Positions 1 to 13,464 of a stretch of DNA of 64,000 nt are shown here, in pieces; the first letter of the stretch is position 1, and every line of letters begins with the position of its first letter. The notes beneath the pieces were generated by a model, which made no database searches, had not been told where the DNA came from, and was given only the letters and a program-made list of their open reading frames with translations. The translations under genes and the position numbers were made by a program. The stretch lies in NCBI RefSeq assembly GCF_035594125.1, contig NC_087192.1, positions 13,424,501 to 13,488,500 on the forward strand, written 5' to 3'. Source of the DNA: Scylla paramamosain (taxonomy: Eukaryota; Arthropoda; Malacostraca; Decapoda; Portunidae).

Positions 1-485
1 AAGAAATAGAATAACATTATCAAAAAACTATATTTAGTGTGTTCTTGAGCTTGTTACATAAAAAAAAATCGCGAAAATGGATGCAAAGCACTCTATATAA
101 GGAAAAGAAAGGACATAACGAGAAACGTGTGTAATGAGTGTTTTATAGTCTCACTAGAATCACAAGGCAAAAAACGCACAAACTCGACTGTATGGAGAAG
201 TTTCTAGAATACCAAAATAATGAAACTCATGAATAACACTCTTAATCAAGAAACAGAACAACCTTACTAAATGCGTGAATTTTGAGTGTTTTTTACATTG
301 TTAGTTATCAAAACCACAAATTCCATGCGAAACTAGGTTTATGTGGGAAAAAAATGACATTACCAGAAAAGTGTCTTTGAGTGTTTTTGATCGTGTTAGG
401 CAATAAAGCACTAAAAAGCAGGGCAATCACAATACATTGGAATAAAACCAACTTTTACGAAGATCTTGCCTTTTAGTGTTTTTGA
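1..485 (+). repeat. HOR satellite, plus orientation (partial unit)
   Basis: Diverged monomers of the satellite read in plus orientation. The window begins inside a unit whose register matches the sequence from about 13,600, including the unusual phrase TTTAGTGTGTTCTTGAGC near position 37, so this is the start of a larger super-repeat that recurs downstream. No gene is visible. Confidence 0.85.
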
Positions 486-938
486 CACGCATTTAGTAAG
501 GTTGCTCTGTTTTTCAATTAAGAGTGTTATTCATGAGTTTCAGCATATACACGAGTTTTTGCGTTTTTTGCCTTGTGGTTTTTTTGAACTATAAAACATT
601 CATTATACACTTTTCTCGCAATGTCCCTTTGTTTCCCAATATAGAGTGCTTTGTATCAATTTTTTGAGTCTTTTTTTGTAGGTAACAAGCTCAAAAACAC
701 TCAAAATATACATTTTTGGTAATGTTTTTCTGCTTGTTGATATTGGTTGGTTTGCATCAGTTTTAGCGTTTTTCTACGTAAAACACTGAGAAGACACATT
801 TTCAGTAGTTTTCTTCTGGATTCCCACATAGAGTGAGTTCATTATTATTTATCGTTTTGGTGCCTATTATGCAGAAAAACATTCAAAAGACAGATTTCTG
901 GTAAGGTCTTTAATTTCCTCATATAGAACGCTTTGCAT
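486..938 (-). repeat. Inverted satellite block 1
   Basis: The orientation flips from GAACTTGCC-type plus monomers to minus monomers (ATTTAGTAAGGTTG, GTTATTCATGAGTTTCAGCAT) at the junction TTTTTGACACGCATTTAG, and flips back near CTTTGCATATCTTTTCAGTG. The same two breakpoints recur at 14,085-14,529 and, shortened, at 18,047-18,346, so one inversion event was later copied. Confidence 0.8.
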
Positions 939-3900
939 ATCTTTTCAGTGTTTTTGAGCGTGTAACGCAATAAAGCACTAAAAGTCAGGGCAATCTCATT
1001 ACATGAGAATAAAACCAAATTTTACCAAGAACTTGCCTTTAAGTGTTTTTGAGCTCCTTACGTACCAAAACGCTAAAACGCATGCAAAATACATTTTATG
1101 GAGAAACAGAATTACATTACCAAATACATGTATTTTGAGTGTTTTTGATCATGTTATCTATAAAAACGCTTAAATACATGCAAAGATCATTATGTTTGGG
1201 AAACGAAAGAACATTACGAGAAACGTGTATTATGGGTGATTTTTAAGTTCCTTCAGTACCAAAAAGCTAAAACCCACAAATAACACTCTTTAGAAAAAAA
1301 AATATAATGAATAAAAAAATAATGAAATGGGATTTTTTTTGTTATTCATCTTCATAGGTACCGAGATAACAAAATTCTGCCAAAATTCAGGGAATTTATG
1401 TGGAAAAAAAACATTATTATATAAGTTAATTAGAGCTTTTTCTTTTGGATTGTTATGTAGCAAACCCTAAACAGCATGCAAAGCCACCTATATAGGGAAG
1501 TTAAACGACTTTACCAGAAACCTGTCTTTTCAGTGTTTTTCAGCATGTTAGGCACCAAAACGATAAATCATTTGGAAGTCAGTCAATATGTGAATTCAAA
1601 AGAAAATTACTGAAAACGTGTCTTTTCAGAGTTTTACGTAGAAAAACGCTAAAGCAGATACAAACCATCTATATGAAGAAATAGAATAACATTACCAAAA
1701 AGATGTATTTTGAGTGTTTTTGAGCTTGTTACCTACAAAAAATGCAAAAAATGGATGTAAAGCACTCTATATTAGGAAACAAAAGGACATTACGAAAAAA
1801 CGTGTATAATGAGTGTTTTATAGTTTTAAAAGAACCACAAGGCAATAAACGCAAGAACTCATGTATATAGAGAAATTTTTACATAACAAAATGATGAAAT
1901 GCATGAATAACACTTTTAATAGATAAACAGAACTACCTTACCAAATTGTGTATTTTGAGTGTTTTTCCCATCGTTAGTTACGAAAATGCCAAATTACATG
2001 CGAAACTAGCTTCATGTGGGAAAAAAAAAATGATATTACCAGAAAAGTGTCTTTTGAGTGTTTTTCAGCGTGATATGGAACAAAGCACTAAAAATAAGAA
2101 CGATCATATTACATGGGAATAAAACCAACTTTTACGAAGAATTTTTTAACCCCTTATATACCAAACCGCTAAAACGCATGGAAAACAATCTTTATGGAGA
2201 TACAGAATAACATATACCAAAAACATGAATTTTGAGTATTTTTGATCTAGTTACTTTTAAAAACGCTTAAGTACATGCAAAGAACATTATGTTTGGGAAA
2301 CAAAAGGACATTACGAGAAGCGTGTATTATGAGTGTTTTTTTTTTTAAGTTCTTTAAGTACCAAAAAGCTAAAACACACAAATAATACTGTTTATTTAAA
2401 AAAAATTAAAAAAAAAACAAATAAAAAGATAAAATAAATAGTTTTTTTTTTTGTCTTTCATCTTCAAAGGTACCGAATTGCCAAAATTCTGGGAAAATTC
2501 AGGGCAATTAAGTGATAAAAGAATATTATTAAAAAGTTAATTTCAGCTTTTTTTTTTCGGACTGTTATATACCAAACCCTAAAGTGCATGCAAAATTAAA
2601 CGACCAAACCAGAAATCTGTGTTTTTAGTGTTTTTTAGCATGTTAGGCACAAAAACGATAAATAATGAGGAACTTACTCTATATGGGAATCCAAAACAAA
2701 GTTACTGAAAACGTTTCTTCTCAGTGTTTTACGTAGAAACACGTTAAAACGGATGGAAACCAACCAATATCAAGAAATAGAAAAACGTTACCAAAAAGGT
2801 ATATTTTGAGGGTTTTTTTGAGCTTTTTACCTACAAAAAAAACGCGAAAATTGATGCAAAACACTCTATATTGGGAAAGAAAAGGACATTGCAAGAAAAG
2901 TGTATAATAAGTGTTTTATAGTTCAAAAGAACCACTAAGCAAAAAACGCAAAAATTCGTGGATATGGAGAGATTTCCTAGATACCAAAATGCTGAAATTC
3001 ATGAATAACACTCTTAATTTAAAAAAAAAAAACAGAACAACCTTACTAAATGCGTGTATTTTGAGTGCTCTTCACATTCTTAGTTACCAAAACCCCAAAT
3101 TGCATGCGAAACCACCTTTATGTGAGAAAAAAATGACATTACCAGAAAAGTGTCTTTTAAGTGTTTATGAGCGTGATAGGTAATAAAGCAATAAAGAGCA
3201 GGGCAATCATATTACATTGGAATAACACCAATTTATACCAAAAACTTGCCCTTAAGAGTTTTTGAGCTCCTTATATACAAAACTGCTAAAACGCATGGAA
3301 AACACACTCTATGGAGATAAAATAACATTACAAAAAACATGTATTTTTAGTGTTTTTGATCATGTTATCTATAAAAACGCTTAAACACATGCAAAAAACA
3401 TTATGTTCGGGAAACAAAAGGACATTACGAGAAAGGTGTATTATGAGTGTTTTTTAAGTCCCTTAAGTACCAAAAAGCTAAAACCCACAAATAACACTCT
3501 TTATTTAGAAAAAAATAAATAAATAAAAAATAAAAAAAAATATTTTTATTTTTATTTTTTTTTGTTATTCATCTTCATAGGTACCGAGATGCCAAAATTC
3601 TGGGAAAATTCAGGGCAATCATATGATAAAACAATATTATCAAAAAGTTAATTTCAGCTTTTTTTTTCGGAGTGCTATGTACCAAACCCTAAAGTGCATG
3701 CAAAGGAAATTAAACGACCTTACAAGAAATCTGTGTTTTGAGTGTTTTTTAGCATGTTAGGCACCAAAACGATGAATAATAATGAACTCACTCTATATGG
3801 GAATCCAAAACAAAGTTACTGAAAACGTGTCTTCTCAGTGTTTTACGTAGAAAAACGCTAAAACGGATGCAAAGCAACCAATATCAAGAAATAGAAAAAC

Positions 3901-6250
3901 GTTACCAAAAAGGTATATTTTGAGTGTTTTTGAGCTTGTTACCTACAAAAACGCGAAAATTGATGCAAAGCACTCTATATTGGGAAAGAAAAGGACATTG
4001 CAAGAAAAGTGTATAATGAGTGTTTTATACTTCAAAAGAACCACAAGGCAAAAAACGCAAAATCTCGTGTATATGGAGAGGTTTCCTAGATACCAAAATG
4101 CTAAAACTCATGTATAACACTCTTAATTGCGAAACAGAACAACCTTAATAAATGCATGTATTTTGAGTGCTTTTAGCATTCTTAGTTACCCAAACGCCAA
4201 ATTCCATGCGAAAATCGATTGTGGGAAAAAAAAATGACTTTACTAGAAAAGTGTCTTTTGAGAATTTTTGAGCGTGATAGGCAATAAAACACTAAAAAGG
4301 AAAGCAATTACATTACATTGGAGTAAAACGAATTTTTACCAAGAACTTGCCTTTAAGTGTTTTGAGGTCCTTATATACCAGAACACTAAAACGCATGGAA
4401 AACAAACTTTATGGTGAAACAGAATAAAATTACGAAAAACATGTATTTTGAGTGTTTTTGATCATGTTACTAATAAAAACGCTTAAGTACATGCAAAGAA
4501 CACTATTTTTGGGAAACGAAAGGAGATTACGAGAAACGTGTATTATGAGTGTTTTTAAGTTCATTAATTACCAAAAAGCTAAAAGCCACAAATAACACTC
4601 TTAAATTGAGAAAAATAAATAAATAAAAAAAGATACGATATTTTTTTTTCTTTCTTATTCACCTTCACAAGTACCGATATGCCAAAATTCGGGCAAAATT
4701 CAGGAAATTATGTGAAATAAGAACATTATCAAAAAAGTTAAATTTAGTTTTTTTTCGGACTGTTATGTACAAAATCCCTAAAGTGCATGCAAAGCCACCT
4801 ATAAGGGGAAATTCAACGTCTTTGCCAGAAAGCGGTCTTATAAGTGTTTATCAGCATCGTTGGAACCAACACGATAAATAACATAGAAATCAATCTATAT
4901 GGGAATACAAAACAAAATTACTAAAAACGTGTCGTTTCGGTGTTTTATGTAGGAAAACGCTAAAACGGATGCAAACCAACCAATATGAAGAAATAACATA
5001 ACATTATCAAAAAAGTATATTTTGAGTTTTTGAAATTGTTACCTACAAAAAACGCGAAAATGGATGGAAAGCACTCTATATTGGGAAAGAAAAGGACATT
5101 ACGCTCAACATGTATAATAAGTGATTTATAGTTTCACAAAAACAAGAAGGCAAGAAACGCAAAAACTCGTGTATATAGAGATGTTTCTTACATTCTAAAA
5201 TGCTGAAACTCTGGAACAACACTCTTAATTGAGAAACAGAATAATCTTACTAAATGCGTTAATTTTGAGTGCTTTTCATATTCTTAGTTACCAAAACCCC
5301 AAATTGCATGCGAAACCAGCTTTATTTGGGAAAAAAGTGACATTACTAGAAAAATGTCTTTTGAGTGTTTTTGACCGTGTTAGGCAATAAAACACTAAAA
5401 AGCAGGGCAAACACATTACATTGCAATAAAATCAATTTTTAACAAGAACTTGCCTTTAAGTGTTTTTGAGCTCCTTATATACCAAAACGCATGCAAAATA
5501 CACTTCATGGTGAAACAGAAGAACATTACCAAAAACATGTATTTTGAGTGTTTTTGATCATGTTACCAATAAAAACGCTTAAATACATGCAAAGAACCCT
5601 AATTTTGGGAAACGAAAGGACATTACGAGAAACGTGTATTATGAGTGTTTTTAAGTTCCTTTTAGTACCAAAAAAGCTAAAACCCAGAAATAACACTCTT
5701 TATAGAGAAATTTTTTTTTTTGTTATTCATCTTCATAGGTACTAAGATACCAGAATTCTGGCAAAACTCTTTGGGAATCGAAAAAAAAAAATTACTGAAA
5801 ACGTGTCTTTTCGGTGTTTTACGTAGAAAAACGCTAAAACAGATGAAAACCAACCAATATGAAGAAATAGAATAATACTCGTATAACCAAAGAGGTATAT
5901 TTTGAGTGTTTTTGAGCTTGTTACCAACAAAAAACGCGAAAAAGGATGCAAAGCAGTCCCTATTAAGAAAGAAAAGGACATTACGAGAAACATGTATAAT
6001 GAGTGTCTTATTATTTTCGGGAAAAAGAACTTTTCGTTCACAAGAACCACAAGGCAAAAAACGCAAAAACTCGGGTATATAAATAAGTTTCTTAGATACC
6101 AAAATGCTGAAACTCATGAATAACAATCTTAATTGAGAAACAGAACATTACCAAATGCATGTATTTTGAGAGTTTTTTCACATTCTTCGCAAAACCCTAA
6201 ATACCATGCGAAACTAGTTTTATGTGGGAAAAAATGACATTACCAGAAAC
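939..6250 (+). repeat. HOR satellite array, plus orientation
   Basis: The landmark ACC(A)ACC(A)ATAT(C/G)AAGAAATAG starts near 1,667, 2,761, 3,878, 4,976 and 5,851, giving spacings of about 1,095, 1,117, 1,098 and 875. The short unit carries a deletion near 5,760, where the CCAAAATTCTGG segment joins directly to a GGGAATC segment. Many short open frames occur because the satellite is stop-poor in places. Their peptides repeat from unit to unit and across both strands, so they are satellite translations and not genes. Confidence 0.9.
3878..4975 (+). repeat. Representative 1.1-kb higher-order unit
   Basis: One complete unit of about 1,098 bp. The GTGTTTTTGAGC-like element that starts each monomer occurs near 3,931, 4,018, 4,167, 4,261, 4,360, 4,451, 4,549, 4,748, 4,843 and 4,938. 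Most steps are 87-99 bp. The larger steps are about 150 bp (one and a half monomers) and about 200 bp. The 200-bp step holds an AT-rich stretch (4,610-4,665: A-rich, then T-rich) followed by a diverged monomer around GTACCGATATGCCAAAATTC. Each monomer position has its own diagnostic words (GATCATGTTA; CAGCATCGTTGG; TTTTCGGACTGTTATGTAC; TTTTATGTAGGAAAACGC), as expected of a higher-order satellite. Confidence 0.85.
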
Positions 6251-6762
6251 TTATGGTTTGGAACATAACTCCGAAAAAATAGGTAAGATTAACTTTTTCG
6301 ATAATGTTTTTTCCACGTAATTTCCCTGAATTTTGGCAGAATTTTGGCATCTTGGTACCTATGAACATCAATAACAAAAAAAATAAAAATGCTTTCTTTT
6401 CATTTATTATTTTTTCTTTATAAAGAGTGTTATTTGTAGGTATTACCGTTTGGTACTTAAGGAACTTAAAAACATTCATAATACACATTTCTGGTAATAT
6501 CCTTTCGTTTCCCAAATATGGGGATCTTTGCATGTATTTAAGCATTTTCATAGGTAACATGGTAAAAAAAACACTCAAAACACTTGTTTTTGGTAATGTT
6601 ATTTTGCTTCTCCATAAAGGAGTGTTTTACATGCGTTTTAGCGATTTGGTATATAAGGAGCTGAAAAACACTTCAAGGCAAGTTCTTGGTAAAAGTTAGT
6701 TTTATTCCAGTGTAATATGATTGCCCTGCTATTCAGTGCTTTATTGCCTAACACGCTCAAAA
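6251..6762 (-). repeat. Inverted satellite block 2
   Basis: Plus monomers end at TGACATTACCAGAAA and the next bases, CTTATGGTTTGGAACATAAC, are minus-oriented. Minus orientation continues to AACACGCTCAAAAA, and plus resumes with CCAGAAATCTGTG. This block covers five or six monomers and the AT-rich interruption. I did not find the same breakpoint pair elsewhere. Confidence 0.8.
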
Positions 6763-7467
6763 ACCAGAAATCTGTGTTTTAAGTGTTTTTTAGCATGTTA
6801 GGCACCAAAACGATAAATAATAAGGAACTCAATCTACATGGGAATCCAAAACAAACTTACTGAAAACGTGTCTTCTCAGTGTTTTACGTAGAAAAACGTT
6901 AAAACGGATGGAAACCAACCAATATCAAGAAATAGAAAAACGTTACCAAAAAGGTATATTTTTAGTGTTTTTGAGCTTTTTACCTACAAAAAAACGCGAA
7001 AATTGATGCAAAACACTCTATATTGAGAAACAAAAAGACATTGCAAGAAAAGTGTATAATGAGTGTTTTATAGTTCAAAAGAACCACAAAGCAAAAAACG
7101 AAAATACTCGTGTATATGGAGAGATTTCCTAGATTCCAAAATGCTGAAACTCATGAATAACACTCAATTGAGAAACAGAACAACCTAACTAAATGCGTGT
7201 ATTTTGAGTGCTTTTCACATTCTTAGTCACCAAAAACCCAAAATTGCATGCGAAACCACCTTTATGTGAGAAAAAAAAATGACATTACCAGAAAAGTGTC
7301 TTTAAAGTGTTTTTGAGCGTGATAGGCAATAAAGCACTAAAAAGCAGTTCAATCATATTACATTGGAATAACACCAATTTATATCAAAAACTTGCCTTTA
7401 AGTGTTTTTGAGCTCCTTATATACAAAACTGCTAAAACGCATGGAAAACACACTTTATGGAAAAACA
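6763..7467 (+). repeat. HOR satellite, plus orientation
   Basis: Plus-oriented monomers between two inverted blocks, with a unit landmark at about 6,915. Ordinary satellite without genes. Confidence 0.85.
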
Positions 7468-7742
7468 TTTTTTTTTTTTTGTAGGTAACAAGCTCAAAAA
7501 CACTCAAAATATACATTTTTAGTAATGTTTTTCTGCTTCTTGATATTCGTTGGTTTGCATCAGTTTTAGTGTTTTTCTACGTAAAACACTGAGAAGACAC
7601 GTTTTCAGTAATTTTCTTTTGGATTCCCACATAGAGTGAGTTCCTTATTATTTATCGTTTTGGTGCCTAATATACTGAAAAACACTCAAAAGACAGATTT
7701 CTGGTAGGGTCTCTAATTTCCTCATATGCGAGGCGTTGCATG
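7468..7742 (-). repeat. Inverted satellite block 3
   Basis: A T-run at 7,468-7,480 leads into minus-oriented GTAGGTAACAAGCTCAAAAA and on through TACGTAAAACACTGAGAAGA to TTTCCTCATATGCGAGGCG. Plus orientation resumes at TGTCTTTTGAGTG. The content matches the inner half of inverted block 1 (about 675-938) including its right breakpoint, so it is probably a truncated relative of that block. Confidence 0.78.
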
Positions 7743-10700
7743 TCTTTTGAGTGTTTTTGAGCGTGTTACGCAATAAAGCACTAATAGGAATGGCAATCAC
7801 ATTACATGGGAATAAAACCAAATTTTACCTAGAACTTGTATCCGGTAAAGCGTATAGAAACCATCCTATATGAAGAAATAGAATAACATTACCAATAAGA
7901 TATATTTTGAGTGTTTTTGAGCTTGTTACCTACAAAAAATGTAAAAATGGATGTAAAGCATTTCTATATTAGGAAACAAAAGGACTTTACGAGAAACGTG
8001 TATAATAAGTGTTTTATAGTTAAGAAAAAACACAACGCAATAAACGCAAAAACTCGTGTATATAGAGAAATTTCTTAGAAACCGAAATGATGAAATTCAT
8101 GAATAAACTTTTAATCAATAAAAAGAACTACCTTACCAAATTGTGTATTTTGAGTTTTTTTCACATTCTTAGTTACGAAAATGCCAAATTACATGCGAAA
8201 CTACCTTCATGTGGGAAAAAAAAAAATGACATTACCAAAAAAGTGTCTTTTTAGTGTTTTTGAGCGTGATATGGAACAAAGCCCTAAAAAGGAGAACAAT
8301 CACATTACATGGGAATAAAACCAACTTTTACGAAGAACTTGCCTTTAAGTGCTTTTAACTCCTTACATACCAAATATCTAAAACGTATATAAAACACCCT
8401 TTATGGAGAAACAGAATAACATTAACAAAAACACGTATTTTGAGTGTTTTTGATCATGTAACATATAAAAACGCGTAAAAACGAAAATCGTGTATTATGA
8501 GTGTTTTTAAGTTACTTAAGTACCAAAAAGCTAAAACCAACAAATAACACTCTTTATAGAGAAAATTTTTTTTTTGTTATTCATCTTCATAGGTACCGAG
8601 ATGCCAAAATTCTGGCAAAATTCATGGAAATTTTGTAAAAAAAAACATTATAAAAAAAATAATTTCAGCTTTTTTCCGGAGTTATGTACCAACCCTGAAG
8701 TGTATGCAAATCCACCTATATGGGGAAATTACACGACATTACCAGAAACCTGTCTTTGAGTGTTTTTCAGCAATATCAACAATATTACTGAAAACGTGTC
8801 TTTTCAGTGATTTACGTAGAAAAACGCTAAAACGGATGTAAACCAACCAATATGAAGAAATAGAATAATATTACCAAAAAGATATATTTTGATGTGTTTT
8901 TGAGCTTGTTACCTATCAAAAAAAGAAAAAAATGGATGGAAAGCACTTTATATTGGCAAAGAAAAGGACATTACGAGAAACGTGTATGAGTGTTTTATAG
9001 TTTGACAAGAACCACAAGGTAAAAAAACTCAAAAACTCGTGTAAAATAAAGAAGTTTCTTACATACCAAAAATCTGAAATTCATGAATAACACTTTTAAT
9101 TTTGAAACAGAAATACCTTACCAAATGTGTGTATTAGAAAAGTTTCTTACATACCAAAATGCTGGAACACATGAACAATATTTTTAATTAAGAAATAGAA
9201 CAACCTTACTAAATGCCTGTTTTGAGTTTTTTTTTCACATTCTTAATACCAAAACCCGAAATTCCATGCAAAACTAGCTTTATGTGGGAAAAAAAATGAT
9301 ATTACAATAAAAGTGTCTTTTGAGTGTTTTTGAGCGTGTTAGACAATAAAGCACTAAAAAGCAGGGTAATAACATTACATGGGAATAAAAACAACTTTTA
9401 CCAAGAACTTGCCTTTAAGTGTTTTTGAGCTCATTACATACCAAAACGCTAAAACGCATGCAAAACACCTTTTATGGAGAAACAGAATAAAATTATCAAA
9501 AACATATTTTGTGGGTTTTGATCATGTTATCTATAAAAACGCTTAAATACATACAAAGAACCTTATGTTTGCGAAACGAAAGGACATTACGAGAAATGTG
9601 TATTATAAGTGTTTTTCAGTTCCTTAAGTACCAAAAAGTTAAAACCCACAAATAACACTATTTAGAAAAAAGTAAGAAAATAAAAAAATAGGATTTTTTT
9701 TTTGTTATTCATTTGCATAGGTACCGAGATTCCAAAATTCTGGGAAAATTCAGGGCTATTATATGATAAAAGAAAATTATCAAAAAAGTTAATATTAGCT
9801 TCTTTTTCGGATTATTATATACCAAACCCTAAAGTGCATCCAAAGACTCCTATATGAGGAAATTAAACGACCTTACCAGAAATCTGTTTTTTGAGTGTTT
9901 TTCAGCATGTTAGGCACCAAAACGATAAATAATAAGGAACTCACCCTATATGAGAATCCAAAACAAAATTGCTGAAAACGTGTCTTTTCAGTGTTTTATG
10001 TAGAAAAACGCTGAAACGGATGCAAACCAACCAATATCAACAAATAGAAAAACATTACCAAAAAGGTATATTTTGAGTGTTTTTGTGCTTGTTACCTACA
10101 AAAAACGGGAAAATTGATGCAAACCACTCAATAAAAGAAAACAAAAGGACTTTGCAAGAAAAGTGTATAATGAGTTTTTTATAGTTCAAACGAACCAAAA
10201 GGCAAAAAACACAAAAACTCGTGTATATGGAGAATGTTCCTAGATACCAAAGTGCTGAAACTCATGAATAACACTGTTAACTGAGAAACAGAACAACCTT
10301 ACTAAATACGTGCATTTTACGTGCTTTTCACATTCTTAGTTATCAAAACCCTAAATTAAATGCGAAACCACCTTTATGTGAGAAAAAAAAATGACATTAC
10401 CAGAAAAGTGTCTTTTAAGTGTTTTTGAGCGTGATAGGCGATAAAGCACTAAAAAGCACGGCAATGAAATTACATTAGAATAACACCAATTCATACCAAA
10501 AACTTGCCTTTAAGTGTTTTTGAGCTTCTTATATAAAAAACCGCTAAAACGCATGCAAAACAAACTTTATGGAGAAACAGAATAACATTACCAAAAAAAA
10601 TATTTTGAGCGTTTTTTCATCATGTTATCTATAAAAACGCTTAAACATTATGTTTGGAAAACAAAAGGACATTACGAGAAATGTGTATTATGAGTGTTTT

Positions 10701-13464
10701 TTTAAGTTCCTTAAGTATCAAAAAGCTAAAACCCACAAATAACACTCTTTATTTAGAAAATAAAAAATAAAAAAATATAAAAAATTTGAATTTTTTTTTT
10801 TTTTTGTTATTTATCTTCATAGTACCGAGATGCCAAAATTCTGGGAAAATTCAGTTCAATCGTATGATAAAAGAATATTATAAAAAAAGTTTATTTCAGC
10901 TTTTTTATTTTCGAACTGTTATGTACCAAACCCTAAATTGCATGCAAAGCCTCCTATATGAAGAAATTTAACGACCTTACCAGAAATCTGTGTTTTGAGT
11001 GTTTTTAGCATGTTAAGCACGAAAACGATAAATAATAAGGAACTCACCTCTATATGGGGATCCAAAAACAAGTTACTGAAAACGTGTCTTCTCAGTGTTT
11101 TACGTAGAAAAACACTAAAACGGATGCAAAGCAACCGATATCAAGAAATAGAAAAACGTTACTAAAAAGGTAGATTTTGAGTGTTTTTGAGCTTATTACC
11201 TACAAAAACAGCGAAAATTAATGCAAAGCACTCTATATTGGTAAACAAAAGGACATTGCAAGAAAAGTGTATAAAGAGTGTTTTATAGTTCAAAAGAACC
11301 ACAGGGCAAAAAAACGCAAAATCTGGTGTATATGGAGAGGTTTCCTAGATACAAAAGTGCTGAAACTCATGTATAACACTCCTAATTGAGAAACAGAACA
11401 ACCTCAATAAATGCGTGTATTTTGAGTGCTTTTCACATTCTTAGTTACCAAAACCCCAAATTGCATGCGAAAATAGATTTGTGGGGAAAAAAAATGACAT
11501 TACCAGAAAAGTGTCTTTTGAGTGTTTTTGAGCGTTATAGACAATAAAGCACTAAAAGGAAGGCAATCACATTACATTGGAGGAAAACGAATTTTTACCA
11601 AGAACTTGCCTTTAAGTGTTTTGAGCTCCTTATATACCAAAACACTAAAACGCATGCAAAACACTCTTTATAACAGAATAATATTACCAAAAACATATAT
11701 TTTGAGTGTTTTTGATCATGTTACCAATGAAAAGGCTAAAATACATGCAAAGAACACTATTTTTTGGGAAACGAAAGGAGATTACGAGAAACGTGTATTA
11801 TGAGTGTTTCTAAGTTCATTAATTACCAAAAACCTAAAAGCTACAAATAACACTCTTTATTGAGAAACAATAAATAAAAAATAAAAGAATACGATATTTT
11901 TTTTCTTTCTTATTCATCTTCACAGGTACCGAGATGCCAAAATTCGGGCAAAATTCAGGAAATTATGGGAAATAAGAACAATATCAAAAAAGTTAAGTTT
12001 AGTTTTTTTTTTTTTCGGACTATTATGTACCAAACCCCTAAAGTGCATGCAAAGCCACCTATTTGGGGAAATTAAACGTCTTTGCCAGAAAACGGTCTTA
12101 TGAGTGTTTATCTTCATCTTAGGAACCAACACGATAAATAACATGTAAGTCAATCTGTATGGGAATCCAAAACAATATTACTAAAAACGTGTATTTTCGG
12201 TGTTTTACGTAGAAAAATGTTAAAACGGATGCAAACCAACCAATATGAAGGAATAAAATAACATTTCCAAAAATGTATATTCTGAGTGTTTTTGAAATTG
12301 TTACCTACAAAAAACGCGAAAATAGATGAAAAGCTCTCTATATTGGAAAGCAAAAGGACATTACAAGAAACGTGTATAATGAGTGTTTTATAGTTTCACA
12401 AGAACTACAAGGTAAAAAACGCAAAAACTCGTGTATATAGAGAAGTTTGTTACATTCCAAAATGCTGAAACTCTGGAACAACACTTTTAATTGAGAAACA
12501 GAACAGTCTTACTAAATGCGTGTATTTTGAGTGCTTTTCACATCCTTAGTAACCAAAACCCCAAATTGCATGCGAAACCAGCTTTATGTTGGAAAAAAAT
12601 GACATTACCAGAAAAATGTCTTTTGAGTGTTTTTGAGCGTGTTAGGCAATAAAGCACTAAAAAGCAGGGCAATCACATTACATTAAAATAAAACCAATTT
12701 TTAACAAGAACTTGCCTTTAAGTGTATTTGAGCTCCTTATATACCAAAACACTAAAATGCATGCAAAATACACTTTATGGTGAAACAGAATAACATTACC
12801 AAAAACATGTATTTTGAGTGTTTTTGATCATGTTACCAATAAAAAATGCTTAAATACATGCAAAGAACCCTATTTTTGGGAAACGAAAGGACATTACGAG
12901 AAACGTGTATTATGAGTGTTTTTAAGTTCATTAAGTACAAAAAAGCTAATAGCCACAAATTACACTCTTTATTGAGAAAAAAATCAATAAATAAAAAAAT
13001 ACGATATTTTTTTTTCATTCTTATTTATCTTCACAGGTAAGGAGGGAGGTAAGTTCAGGAAATTATATAAAATAAGAACATCATCAAAAAAGTTACATTT
13101 AGCTTTTTTTTTCGGACTGTTATGTACCAAACCCCTAAATTGCATGCAAAGCCACCTATATGGGGAAATTGAACGTCTTTGCCAGAAAACTGACTTATGA
13201 GTGTTTTTCAGCATGTTAGAAACCAACACGATAAAACCCAAGGAAGTAAATCTATATGGGAATCCAAAACAAAATTACTGAAAACGTGTCTTTTCGGTGT
13301 TTTACGTAGAAAACGCTAAAACGGATGCAAACCAACCAAAATGAAAAAAAATAGAATAACATTACCAAAAAAGTATATTTTGAGTGTTTTTGATATTGTT
13401 ACCTACAAAAAAACGCGAAAATGGATGGAAAGCACTCTATAATGGGAGACAAAAGCCATCAAAA
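7743..13464 (+). repeat. HOR satellite array, plus orientation
   Basis: Unit landmarks near 7,860, 8,843, 10,026, 11,131, 12,234 and 13,331 (spacings about 983, 1,183, 1,105, 1,103, 1,097). There is a local rearrangement at 9,040-9,180, where the TTTCTTACATACCAAAA segment occurs twice in tandem, and a deletion near 8,770 (CAGCAATATCAACAATATTAC). Most landmarks from about 8,300 to 13,464 recur reverse-complemented between about 25,722 and 30,950. Confidence 0.88.

Noticed and set aside
3600..3660. Possible promoter or polyadenylation signals in the AT-rich interruption of each unit (AATAAA and TATA-like words)
   Set aside because: Such words are expected by chance in this base composition, repeat in every unit and are not next to any gene.
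3920..4117. Dozens of 60-150 residue open frames with similar peptides (for example beginning MSVFELVTYKK) that might look like a multigene family
   Set aside because: They are translations of the same satellite monomers. They occur on both strands and in several frames, begin and end at indels, and show no sign of coding constraint or a conserved start.
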